NCBI GenBank assembly: GCA_021399435.1
Contig: JAJTUP010000014.1
Span: 1,353,947 to 1,417,946 of the forward strand
DNA from: Diaporthe sp. PMI_573
Taxonomy: Eukaryota > Ascomycota > Sordariomycetes > Diaporthales > Diaporthaceae
Length of the DNA stretch: 64,000 nt
Direction of reading: 5' to 3'
Below the pieces are notes generated by a model, which searched no databases, was not told where the DNA came from, and saw only the letters and a list, made by a program, of their open reading frames with translations. The stretch's first letter is position 1, and each line of letters starts with the position of its first letter. Both the position numbers and the translations under genes were made by a program. Below, one piece after another: positions 15,824 to 26,474 of the stretch.

Positions 15824-18800
15824 ATGGATCCACCAGCATCACCCCCCAAGCGGGTTACTCGATCAAGAGCTGCTCCCAGGAGTAGTGCGACCTCGGGAAC
15901 TGCAGCTTCTGCAGCCAAATCCAAGTCGGTCGCCGCCGCGCCAAAGACCAGGGCGACTCGGACTGGCACTGTTGCTGCTCCGGCCTCCAAGTCTTCTGCC
16001 GTCGCCGCACCATCTACAAGGACATCGGTCAAGCGTAAGACGCGCGCCGATGACGATGAAGATGACAGCGAGGCCGAGACGGCTGCCAAACGCCAACAGC
16101 CCGCGTCTAGGACTGCCATCAGAGCCACACGCGGTCCAGGCAGGCCGAAGAAGATTGTCGACCCCGAAGCTGCGCCTACCCCCGCGCCCGCTCCTGTTCG
16201 AGCTACACGTGGCAGACCGCCCAAGAAGCCTGCAAAAGAGGCAGTGAAGGATGCGGAGCCAACGAGGTCTACTCGGACACGGGCGAACAAGACACAGGCT
16301 GGCGAGGATGAGGCTGCAGATGTCCTCGACCCAGCAGCGCCGGTCAAGAAACCCACCCGAGGTCGTCCTGCTGGCAGCACCAAGACCACAAGTGCGCAAG
16401 CATCCAAGCCTGTCAAGAAGACAGTCACTTTCGCGGAGCCTGACAAGGAGAATCTTGCCCCCTCTGCAGGAACCAAGCGAAAGCCCGCAGCTACCAAGCC
16501 TTCCGAGCCCACCACCACTGGCATGCGCGCGAAGCCTGTGCGAAAGCCCACAGCTGGCCGCGCGACCAGGACGGCCGCAACAAAGAAGCGCACCGGCGAC
16601 CTCGAAGACAAGTCGATGCCCCTCAGCCCTAAGAAGGTTACGCAGTTGTCAGCGAACAGGGACATTGACACCGAGTCGGAGGATGAGCTGGCCATGGACC
16701 GCGCACCTGCGAGGGCTTTCCGCAAGAGCCCCGTGAAGCCTGCCGTGGCTAAGAAGCCTACGGATGAGTCAAACAATGAGAAGCTACCCGCAGACGAAGG
16801 GACGAAATCATTGGCTCCTACAGAGCCCACCATCTTGCTTGGTAGCCCCGTACGCAGACCGCCCCCGTCACCTTTCAAGGACTCAATGAAGTCTCCTGCC
16901 AAGAGAATAGAGGGCCTTCAATTTGGACTTCCCGCAGTCAAGGAGTTCACCCAGACGGGCAGCTCCCCATCCAAAGCCTCCTTGTTCAACTCACCGGCAA
17001 AGCGATGCCCTGTGCCGATCAACCCTGTTGATCTCGGCTCATCCAGCCGGCATGATGCAGCTACTGCTTCTCCTTTCAAGCAGTCCCTCTTCCAATCCCC
17101 AGCAAAGCGACCCTTCTCGCCTATGAAAACCTTGAGGTTGCCGGAGCCGGAGCCTGAGATTGTCACAAGATCTCCTGCTTCAACGCCCGTGTTGCTTTGC
17201 ACCCCGTTCCCAGCGCCTGCAGTCGAGGAACAAGAGGAGGGCAATGCGCCGGAGGCGGAGGTGGAGGCTCCGGAGCCTCCTGTCGATGAAGAAGCGACCG
17301 ACGATGAGGATGCCCCGTCTCCCTCGGGTGCCCAATTCAACGGCCGGATGTCCACGGTCCTGCCTCGCGACGCGGATCCTACATTAACCATTGACATCGA
17401 CGAGTCACTTGCAAAGGAGTCAACCCAAGACGAGGAAGATGACCAGGAAACAGTCGTTCTCGATGAGGATCAGGTGTATGAGCAAGAATACGAGCACAAC
17501 GACGTTGAAGAAACTCACAATGAGTCTATGGTGCTGGATGAGGTTGTGGTTGACGGTGAGAGCGTTGCTCAAGACAGCATCAGCACTACGCCACCAAACT
17601 CGCCTCCCAAGCAGGTGCTGAGCATGTTTGGACTTCAAGCGAGGGATACTGGCTCTTTTGATATGAGCTTCACCGAGTCCGAGGATGAGCTCACCCACGT
17701 GGTGACCCCCAAGTCGGCTTCTCCCACCAAACACATGAGAGGCAGCATCATGAGACCCCGGACTTCTGGATTTGGGTTCACCCCCTTGGCCCAGCGCTTC
17801 GACTCGTGGCAAGCCGGAAGCCCTCTCAAGAGCGAGCTCAAGGCTACGACTCCAAGGGGGGCTGACTCTACACCTTCAGGAGAGGCCCGAAGCTCACCAT
17901 TGAAGAACGACTTCTTCGAAGCCGAAATGTCGGTCCGCCCTGATACAGAGGCCAACGACTCGATAAATGAGGATGACCCGCTGGCTGGTATCCCCGAGAT
18001 TAAGGATCCGGTGGTTGAGGATATCTCTATAACAGACGAGGATCTGGACCTTGTGGCAGAGGCGAACGAAATGTCTATGATGTCGCATGAGCAAGTCGAG
18101 TCGATGCTCAACCTCGATGGCCGTGACGACACCATGTCGGATGCTAGCCAGGAGTATGGAGATGAGAACGAGGTCCCTGCCGGGTTTGCCCAGAATGGCA
18201 CGGCTCCCGTCACTCCACAGCGAACCCTTCGGCGCGAAGTCCACACGGTGTCCAAGATACCCCTGAAGCCTGCAGACGAGTCTACCCCGCCGCCACAACC
18301 ATCTCTGAAGAAACGAAGACACAGCATTTCTCGCCTTCCTGTGACGCGACCAACCCACGGTCTCACTAGGAGTGCCACCGTCATTTCCTATTCGCCCTCG
18401 CACAAGCTGGATGTCGAGCCTGCCTTCGAGGAGGCTGCAGAAGAGGAGGAAACTCGTTCACGAGCCGGGTCCCTGCCACCTGTCACCCCCACCAAGTCCG
18501 AAGGCTGGTCAAACGCAGTCACTCCAGCCCGTACTCCTTGCCAAGACGTAGACCCTGCCCTGCTTCGTGGAGCGGTCGTTTTTGTTGATGTCCACACCGT
18601 GGAGGGTGCGGACGCCAGCGCTATCTTCGTTGAGCTCCTCACCCAGATGGGCGCTCGATGCGTCAAGTCCTGGAACTGGAACCCGAATGACGAGGACGCA
18701 TCCTCCAAAATTGGAATCACTCATGTGGTGTACAAGGATGGCGGCAAGCGCACGATGGAAAAGGTGCGCGAGACGGGTGGTGTTGTGCAATGTGTCGGTG

Positions 18801-19524
18801 TGGGCTGGGTCCTAGAGTAAGCAAAGCAGCCCGTTACCAAATTTTCATCGTTTTATCTGATTCGTTGCTAACACCTGATTCCAGCTGCGAGCGGGAGAAT
18901 GGGTGGCTCGAGGAGGCCCCTTACTACATCGACACATCCCTTGTTCCCCGCGGCGGTCACCGCCGCAGAAAGTCGATGGAGCCCAAGGCCCTTGCCAACC
19001 ACAATGGCACACTGGTCACCGACTCCGCTGTCCGCAAGGCTTCGGCACGTGAGAGCCATGGAGCTCCAACTACGCCCGCACCGGCGAACCGCCGCGACAG
19101 TGCCCTCTGGATGCATTCTCCCGACTTCGAGGATGATGCCGGTGACGATGAAGATGAACACTTCCAGAAGTTTTACGACGACCACGAGGACTGGTTTGAC
19201 GCCGCGCCTCTGACTCCCGTGCCCAAGACTCCTGCGCCAGAAGCCATCCGCCGATTCGCTACGCAGGCCACGCCGGGCGGCGCGGACACGACCGTCAGCG
19301 AGGCCGATGATGATGAGGACGAAGAGCTCTCGCAGGAGCAGCTGATGCAGAGGACGTGCCCACCCAAGGCGCAGCACATGTACGAGAACCTGGGTGCGGG
19401 GATCCTGGGTCGGAACAAGGACGAGAACGTGGTCAGGCGGCTGATGGATGCCCGGCGGAAGAGCCTCGCATTCGCACCTAAGGTGTCGAGTCCGCTGGCC
19501 AAGAGCTGGAAGGATTGGAATTGA
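15824..19524 (+). CDS. AT-hook and BRCT nuclear protein, microcephalin-like
   Basis: Two exons (15824-18816 and 18885-19524; 68-nt intron with a GCTAAC branch point) encode 1,210 residues. The start is the first ATG; an in-frame GTG 42 bp upstream is not a eukaryotic start. The N-terminus is basic and disordered, with three AT-hook-like cores at about residues 103-110 ('GPGRPKK'), 129-135 ('RGRPPKK') and 179-183 ('RGRP'). A long central region repeats S-P-x-K/R sites ('SPAKR' three times, 'SPVK', 'SPTK'), consistent with CDK phosphorylation or minor-groove SPKK contacts. One BRCT domain lies at about 913-1003. It opens 'LRGAVVFVDV', contains 'THVVYKDG' and ends 'GVGWVLDCE' across the splice junction, a pattern most like the first BRCT of vertebrate microcephalin. 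An acidic C-terminal tail follows. The nuclear chromatin role is inferred from these parts; the fold is well supported. Confidence 0.85.
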
Positions 19525-20636
19525 CGTGAGGTGAAGTGAACATGGGCGTTGCTATCAGGGCATGTCGCGATGAGGCGGTCTTTCCTCTGGCTTTTGACAT
19601 TGCTTCAAGGTTGTTCAACCTTCTACCATTCGTTTTACATTATTAGCATTCGTGGCTGTCTGATATTGAGGCGCTGGTGGCCGGCGTTGAGCGGGATGGC
19701 CAGGTCAGGTACAGGAGTTCGTCTGATTTTTGGTGGGCACCTTTCCTACGGCGTTGATAGACTCACCAGGTTGGTGATAGGACACTCGTAATTGTCCTCA
19801 TGAATCATGTTTGATCACTTCTTGTTCCCGCCTTACTCGACTGCTGCAAGACCATAAAGCTTATGAGAAGCTTGAATGTCAATCGCGAACTCCGTATCTG
19901 TCAGTCTTGGCTTGGCGAGAAGCGGTCCGCAACGCTATGTTGTGAAAGCCGCAAATCCTCAAGGCTTAGTCAAATGAAGTCGAGTGCATGCCTAGTGGCG
20001 GGATGGCATTGACTTTTCTTTCTTGCGAGCTTGTCTGCTCGTTAGCTTTCGACAACGACTCAATGGCAGCTCGGGCTCGGGAGAGATCTGTGATGCTATC
20101 ATAACTGCAACTGATCTAGATCTCATCCACATCCGTCCCATACCAGATCGCAAGCAGGCTTCTGGGAAGCTCAAGCGTGGCCATCTCGGACGTTTCAGCC
20201 GGCGCCACTGGGAACAATCCACAACTTTACCTTCCACATACTTTGACTGACTTCTCTGCAAGCACATACGTCTTGCTACGGCAAAGATGCTCAATTAACT
20301 TGCCATTCTCTTTGCTGTCTCCCTCAGCGAACCCCCAACTCCCGAGGAGCTGGAAGAGCTGACTAGTCAAGCTTTTTGGCTCAGAGAAGATGGATGTTGA
20401 GATACTCATGTACACACAGAAGAGAGTTTTCGAAGAGCTGTCTACATGCACATCCATCTGCACGGCATACACCGCCCTGACTCAAATGGGACAGCTCTTA
20501 AGAACAACAAAGGCTATGTGCAATGGTGGAGGATGGAAATTCTTGGGCGGACACACGTATAAATAACCCTGCCATCCAGCAATGCCTCAGAGGAGAAATG
20601 GAATCATCTATCTCCAGAACAGCAGAGTAGTTCAAA
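19525..20636. other. Intergenic: no gene seen
   Basis: About 1.1 kb contain the 3' UTR of the BRCT gene and the promoter of the PEBP gene. No coding or RNA feature is recognised other than the TATA box at 20558. Confidence 0.5.
20558..20565 (+). promoter_or_regulatory. TATA box of the PEBP gene
   Basis: TATAAATA lies 72 bp upstream of the ATG at 20637, which predicts transcription start near 20590 and a leader of roughly 50 nt. A clear TATA box suggests regulated rather than constitutive expression. Confidence 0.6.
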
Positions 20637-21399
20637 ATGTTGTCCCACGCTATTATTGCTCTCGTCGTTGCCGCGGCCCCGGCGCTGGCCATCCCTCCGC
20701 CCATATTCGGCCTCCCAGTCAGCGACTACGACGTCGAACTCAGTGTGGCCTACACCCTCGAGGGCAACGCGACGGTGGTCCAGGCCGGGCAGCTCTTCGG
20801 GGGCAATAGTGAGTCTAACCTGGACCGACTCCACCACGGGACATGACCCTCATGCTGACAGACTCCCCCCAGTAACACAAGACCAGCCAGCAGTGGCCCT
20901 GGACCCGACAAAGTACCCAGCCGTCGCCAGCTACGACGGCCAGTACGTGGTGGTGATGGTCGACCCGGACGCGACCACGCCAGACAACCCAAACAACCGC
21001 TTCATCCTGCACTGGCTCGCGCCCAACATGACACAGGGCGGAGCAGGATCCGCCGCGGCGCCACAGACGGGCCTGGTCCAGCTGACCAACGCGACCGAGA
21101 ACTTCACCCCTTACCGGTCCCCGGGCCCCGCGCTCAACTCGTCCGCGCACAGGTACATCCTGTACGCGTTCAGGCAGCCCGACGGCTTTGCCGTGCCGGC
21201 TGAGTTCAACACTTACGCCGGCGGGGCGAACCGCACGCACTTCGACCTCCCTACGTTCATCGAGCTGGCGGGGCTTGGGAACCCTGCTGCTGCTGAGTAT
21301 ATGTATGTCAGCAGGGAGCCGGCTGTGCCTGGGGACTTTGTGGCGCTTCCTGGGGGGCAGTTCCCTGGGGGCAATGGGAATGCTATCTTTGCTGTTTAA
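20637..21399 (+). CDS. Secreted PEBP-family protein
   Basis: Phosphatidylethanolamine-binding proteins bind anionic ligands. Fungal extracellular members are common and of uncertain function, while the family also includes the carboxypeptidase Y inhibitor. Two exons (20637-20808 and 20873-21399; 64-nt intron) encode 232 residues. A signal peptide of about 18 residues ('MLSHAIIALVVAAAPALA') is obvious. The PEBP core shows 'VVVMVDPDATTP', the ligand-site 'FILHWLAPNM' and 'GPALNSSAHRYILYAF', corresponding to the DPDxP, HW and GxHR motifs. Several N-x-S/T sites fit secretion. The C-terminus is rich in Gly and Pro. The splice junction falls inside the N-terminal strand and restores frame exactly. 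Confidence 0.9.
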
Positions 21400-22099
21400 T
21401 GGGTGGGGTGCCTTTGGGAATGGGTCATGGATACATCTAGAGGATCAAAGAGTCATCGTTGCTTCCATCGTGTCCATGGCGGCTTTTGGAATGGAGCACA
21501 TGCTTTGGCTGGGCTCTACGTAACTTTCTACGCATATTTTGAGAAGAATTTATTCGGTTGTTTTCAGATATGACAACATGAATCAGTATGATTTGAAATG
21601 AACGCCCATTTGACTACCTATAGATAATTCTGGCTTGATATACGCCTTCCATTGAGTGCACTACGTGAGAGGAATTGCTACTTCTCGCTGTTCCTTGCTT
21701 TTAACAGAGACTGGCGGCACTTAATTCAACCTTGCCACTTGCCTGAACAAATTTCCTGACAGGGACGCTTTCCTTCACTTGCGGCAATACGTCCAGTCAA
21801 TGCCAAAAGCGTCAAACGCACCTGCACCGCTTTACAGGAAAAGTCCCTGAAACCATAAAAGGCAAAGTCGAGTTTTCCCAAAAGCTCACACCCAGACCTC
21901 CTTTCAGCCAACTTTCACAACAGGTGCTGTCGACTTCTCACTGCTAGGCAAAGGCGCACCAAGCTCTCACTACCTCGCAACCTGTCAAAACACCTCATCT
22001 ACTTTCCTCCTTTAAAACCTGACTCCATTCTCGGTGGTCCTTCGTTTCACGATCATATTTTCTGCATCACGTTTCTACCGCGGCGTCGACGTGTCGACG
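21400..22099. other. Intergenic: PEBP 3' end and dynamin promoter
   Basis: 700 bp without a recognisable gene. The stretch from about 21900 to 22030 is rich in pyrimidine and A, typical of a fungal leader. Confidence 0.5.
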
Positions 22100-24486
22100 A
22101 TGCCCAAAACTAGAGCCAAGATGGTATCCCAGACTGATACAGCCAAGACCGTTGTCACCAACAGGGTCGACAACAATAGTGTTGATACCCATCCTACATC
22201 CCAGATGAGCATCAGCCCCACCCTTGAGGATCTTCAGACCGACGAGCAGCGCCGTATTCTTGACACGGTGTCTCAGGTGAGAAAGTGTGGCCTGGAGAGC
22301 GTGCTTTCTCTTCCCCAGATCGTCGTGTGCGGTGACCAGTCATCTGGGAAGAGCTCTGTGCTAGAGGCTCTTACCGAGATCCCTTTCCCCAGCAAGGACA
22401 ATCTGTGCACGCGCTTCGCGACCGAAATTTGCCTCCGACGGGACCCAATTGACAGTCTCACCATCCGGGTCATTCCTGACAGCGACCGTCCACAAAATGA
22501 GCAGGAGGAGATCAAGAACTACTCTGAGTCGATTGCCGATTTCGCAGACCTGCCCGAGATCATGAACAACGCGATGAAGGTGATGGGAATCTCTGAGGGA
22601 GGCAATGCGTTCGCTAAGGATACCTTGAGTATCGAAATCTGTGGTCCGAATCGACCCCAACTCACCCTGGTGGATATTCCCGGCCTTATCCAGTCATCTA
22701 CAAAGGGTGTTTCCGACAGCGACGTGGCAATGGTTGCCGAGATCACGGACCATTACATCAAGCAGCCACGGACGATCTGCCTTGCTGTGATCGCGGCCAC
22801 AAACGATGCTGCAAACCAGCCTATCCTTCAGAGAGTCCGGAAGTTCGATCCAATTGGTGATCGCACCCTAGGTGTGATCACGAAGCCTGACAAGCTTAGC
22901 GCAGGATCCGGTTCAGAGACCAAATTTCTTGAGCTCGCTCGAAATGAGGACGTCTTTTTGAAGTTGGGATGGCACGTCATCAAAAACCGAAAGTATGAGG
23001 AGAGGGACTTCTCAATTGACGAGCGCAAGTCTTCCGAGAAGGCCTTCTTCAGCACGTCCAACTTTAAGGCATTGGCGAAGGACAATGTTGGAATCGACAC
23101 CTTGCGACTGCGGCTTAACTATCTTCTCTTCGAGCATGTCAAGCATGAGTTACCTCGTCTGCAAAAAGATCTCGAGCACGCATTACAGATGGCCCAAGCC
23201 GAGCTGAAGACGCTTGGCAATTCCCGTTCGACTCCCTTGGAATGTCGGGCTTTTCTGACGCGGCTCAGCATGGAATGCTATGACATTTGCCGTTCAACCT
23301 TGAATGGCAACTACGAGGACCCTTTCTTCAAGTCTGATGCCGATAGTACCAAGTCCTGCGGGAAGGACAACTCCGACAACCCCAACAACGCCTCCGTACG
23401 ACGGCTACGCGCTGCGGTACAGCTCCACAATTGCAGTTTCGCAACCCAGCTCGATACTTCAGGACACAAATATGTGTTCGGAACTCAAGCCTCCAATCCT
23501 GAGCCAGCCACTCCCTCGACTCCACAGGTCCTTTCTGTGGCAGAGGCCAAAGGTTGGGTGAAGCAAAAGCTTCGGCTTGCACGTGGCACAGAATTGATCG
23601 GCAATTTCAATCCGCAGGTGATTGGGGAGCTGTTCTGGGAGCAATCAGAGCTGTGGGAAGTCTTGGCCAAGACGCATGTTGAGAAGATCAGCAAACTTTG
23701 CATTGACTTCCTGGAGAGCCTTTTGGGCTCCAGAACTACATGGGAGCTGAAAGACCGGATCTGGTAAGCCCGTCTGCTCTGCTGCACAATTTTCGGGGTA
23801 ATTATTGACGACTTCAATTTCAGGACGTCGATGGTCATGGATGCGATGAAGACCCGTGAGCGGGCGGCACTGCAAGAGCTTGCGAAGCTCATCAAGGACA
23901 AAAATGCTATTCCGATCAACTACAACCACTATTACACGGAGAACGTGCACAAAAGCCGCGGAAAGAGGCTTGGGGATCAGCTCGAGAAGCACATGCCCGC
24001 TCAGCCGAACGAAATCATGTGCCATGTGGGACACTCTTATTACCCGAGTCCGATCGACATAAAAGGCAAGCTGGGTCAGGCTGTCTCACAGTGGACCAAC
24101 GCAGCCAGCGCCGACATGGAGGAATTCAGCTGCGAGGAGGCTTTAGATTGCTTGAAGGCCATCTACAAGGTGAATTGCTCAGGATGTCCTGGGATGTTTT
24201 CATAATCGTTTCATCTTGTCAAGAAGCAATTTACTAACGAGTCGCCAAACAGGTCCAACAGAAGGTCTTTGTGGCCAACGTGACGGTCCAGGTCATCGAG
24301 CGCCACCTCCTGGCAGACCTCAATGAGATCTTTTCGCCGATGGTTGTCCTCAGCATGCCCGACGACAAGGTTCAGATCATCGTATCTGAGCGCGAGTCTA
24401 CGAAGCGCCAGAGGATCTTTCTCACTGACCGAATCAAGAAGCTGGAGGAGGGACAGAATATCTTCAGAAGTGTTCTGAGCTCCTGA
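22100..24486 (+). CDS. Dynamin-like GTPase
   Basis: Large GTPases of this type self-assemble on membranes. Fungi carry Vps1 and Dnm1 plus variable Mx-like paralogues, and this looks like the latter. Three exons (22100-23763, 23824-24169, 24253-24486) encode 747 residues. The GTPase domain shows G1 'GDQSSGKSS' (about 78-86), a switch I Thr in 'LCTRF', G3 'DIPG' (about 192) and G4 'TKPD' (about 261). A helical middle/stalk region follows, and the C-terminal exon looks like the GTPase effector domain ('VQQKVFVANVTVQVIERHLL'). There is no PH or Pro-rich domain. The first ATG is at 22100; ATG 22121 is an alternative. The divergence from Vps1/Dnm1 suggests an accessory paralogue rather than the housekeeping enzymes. 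Confidence 0.9.
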
Positions 24487-25490
24487 AGATGGGACAAACA
24501 TTTGTAGTGGTTTCATCCTGAGGAACGACTGTGATGGAGAGAGATACTTGCTTAAGTTTCGGTCTTTTTGTCATTGGTATCATCCCCCCACCGTTTGCCC
24601 ATACAACGTTGATGGAGACCAGCACAAGAAGTTCTTTGCGATGGTTCATGCCAGGAACACTTGCTGACTTTCCGCCCGTTGTGAGGTGTCACATTGTTCA
24701 GAGTTTTGATCGGAAATTATGTCTCACCAGGAGCGGGAGCACATCTCGGGCGCTGCAAAGGACAGGATTTGAGGCTTTTATTTGATGTGAGACTGAGGAC
24801 ACCAGACAGGGAGCCTTGATGATCGAATGCAAAATCTGCTTTGCTGCTACTAATTTGGATCGTGGGTGAATTGCGTTTAGCTAGCCACACATGTACTGTA
24901 TGTTAGAGTGCACGCGACCTGTCCAGCAGTCGGCAAGAATGCAATGGCAGAGCTCCCTGGCAGCCGGGTAAAAGGCTTAATTGGAACACACAACTCGTCT
25001 TACCCGCGTAAGGATAGCTCATGTGAAATTCCGGTTGCCGAGAAAGGTCTCTCAACAGAGGCCTTATAGGAGACGTGATCGCCCCCAGCTGTGGACAAGA
25101 AGGGTGACAGTCGGAGAACCAGAGGATGTGATGCACTAAAAGGAGAGCCTTGGGATCTGAACAAAACATGTCATGGCATACGAATATCTTGGTTCTTGGG
25201 AGACCTTACCATTAGCATGGAGAGACTGGCTTTGACTGATTTTTAATTTTGCCGACAGACGTACTCATCCTGCAGATATCGAGCGTCTCCGTCAAATGGA
25301 TTCCGCCCTGGGCGGTTTGTCCCTGAAGCCTGTCGACGGCTTGCCGGTCGCCATGTTCCGGCCCGAAATGTAGGCCACCCTGATAATATAACTTTTTACC
25401 GTCTGCCTGGCCGCGCCTGTACCTCAAAGTGTATTTGGCACCTAACGCCGTTCCGATGCAGAATCTCGATGCGCGAGTAACATATCCCAA
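24487..25490. other. Convergent intergenic region
   Basis: One kilobase lies between the stops of the dynamin-like gene (+) and the HYPK-like gene (-). It should contain both 3' UTRs; no other feature is supported. Confidence 0.5.
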
Positions 25491-25922
25491 TCACTTCACC
25501 GCAATGAATGCCCTCATCGCCTTGACCGCGTCGCCCCCGTGCTGCTTAAGCAGCTCGGTAGCCTTTGGCTTCGTGAGATCGAGCTCGTCGACCTGTGCAG
25601 AAGAGGTGTGTCAGATCGTGGTCCCGGAGTGGATTACTTCGAGGGGCAGACTCACCAGCAGAGTGACGTCGGCCGCATCGACCTTGACCTTCTTAATGTC
25701 CTTGTTATCTGCCGTCTTGGACACGTTGAGCTTGTTCATAGCCTTGTTCAGGCCCTCCTGGTCCACGGAGGCGCCGGAGACGTCGTCGTCCCTCGCATCG
25801 AGGTTGGACAGCGCCGCGGCGGCCTTGCGGTCCTCGGCGGACTTTGCCTTGTCCTGGACTTCCTCCTCGACTTCGCCGGTGGCGCCCTCGACGAGGCCTG
25901 GCGGCTGCTTTTCCTCTGCCAT
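25491..25922 (-). CDS. HYPK-like UBA protein (NatA-associated)
   Basis: Two exons (25922-25656 and 25592-25491; 63-nt intron) encode 122 residues. The N-terminal part is acidic and helical with 'EDRKAAAALSNLD'. The C-terminal 40 residues form a UBA-like module ending 'LLKQHGGDAVKAMRAFIAVK'. Size, order and C-terminal sequence match HYPK, the small subunit that binds and modulates the ribosome-associated N-terminal acetyltransferase NatA. A nascent polypeptide-associated complex alpha UBA is a distant relative, but the NAC domain is absent here. The gene is divergent from DAHP synthase, with 552 bp between the start codons. Confidence 0.82.
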
Positions 25923-26474
25923 GACTGTGGTGGTGGGCTGTGTGGAGTTGTTGCGTGAGTTTGGGCGGGATTGCCTTGGGTTGTCTCTTCTGATGTCGTT
26001 GCTGCACAGTTGAATGCAGACGGGCAGAATGTGGGGGTGGGGCTTTAGCTGCCAGGGTCATACCCTGGCAGTGGGAGCACTACCCTCCCCCGGTGCGCCT
26101 TGGGCTCGGAGGCTGGACGTTCCACAGTTTGTTCCATGAGCCGCATTTAGCCTTTTTATTCAAATCCAATCTAAGACAACAAGACTCGGAGTTTGTAGAC
26201 TCTTTCCAAACTCTGCGTTACTCCTTTGCCATTCTCCCGAGACAGACCCTGGCGTTCTCTCGCCTACGCAGGCTCCAAGTCTCACGGAATTATCCATAAA
26301 GAGGGTAAGATGCCGAGGAAATGTGATGTGCCATGCGCTGACTCAAAAGACAGAATCTCTCAATTGAGTCACTCACTCGCTCATTTACCACTTACATCCA
26401 AGACTATTGAGACCCACCAGTCTTCTCAGGGACTCACCACAAACAACAAACACACACCACAACCATTAACCGCC
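25923..26474. other. Divergent promoter, HYPK-like / DAHP synthase
   Basis: The 552-bp region serves both genes. It holds two TGACTCA-type elements near the DAHP synthase side. A CA-rich, ATG-free leader (about 26437-26474) precedes the DAHP synthase ATG. Confidence 0.6.
26339..26371 (+). promoter_or_regulatory. Two Gcn4/CPC1-type sites
   Basis: TGACTCA at 26339-26345 and its inverse TGAGTCA at 26365-26371 lie 104-136 bp upstream of the DAHP synthase ATG. This heptamer is the established binding site of yeast Gcn4 and of the filamentous fungal CPC1/CpcA activators of amino-acid biosynthesis, so the location fits the gene's function. Confidence 0.7.

Noticed and set aside
15736..16902. 388-codon minus-strand frame opposite the BRCT gene
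   Set aside because: Its composition is a shadow of the Lys/Pro/Ala-rich sense protein; no domain, signal peptide or splice logic.
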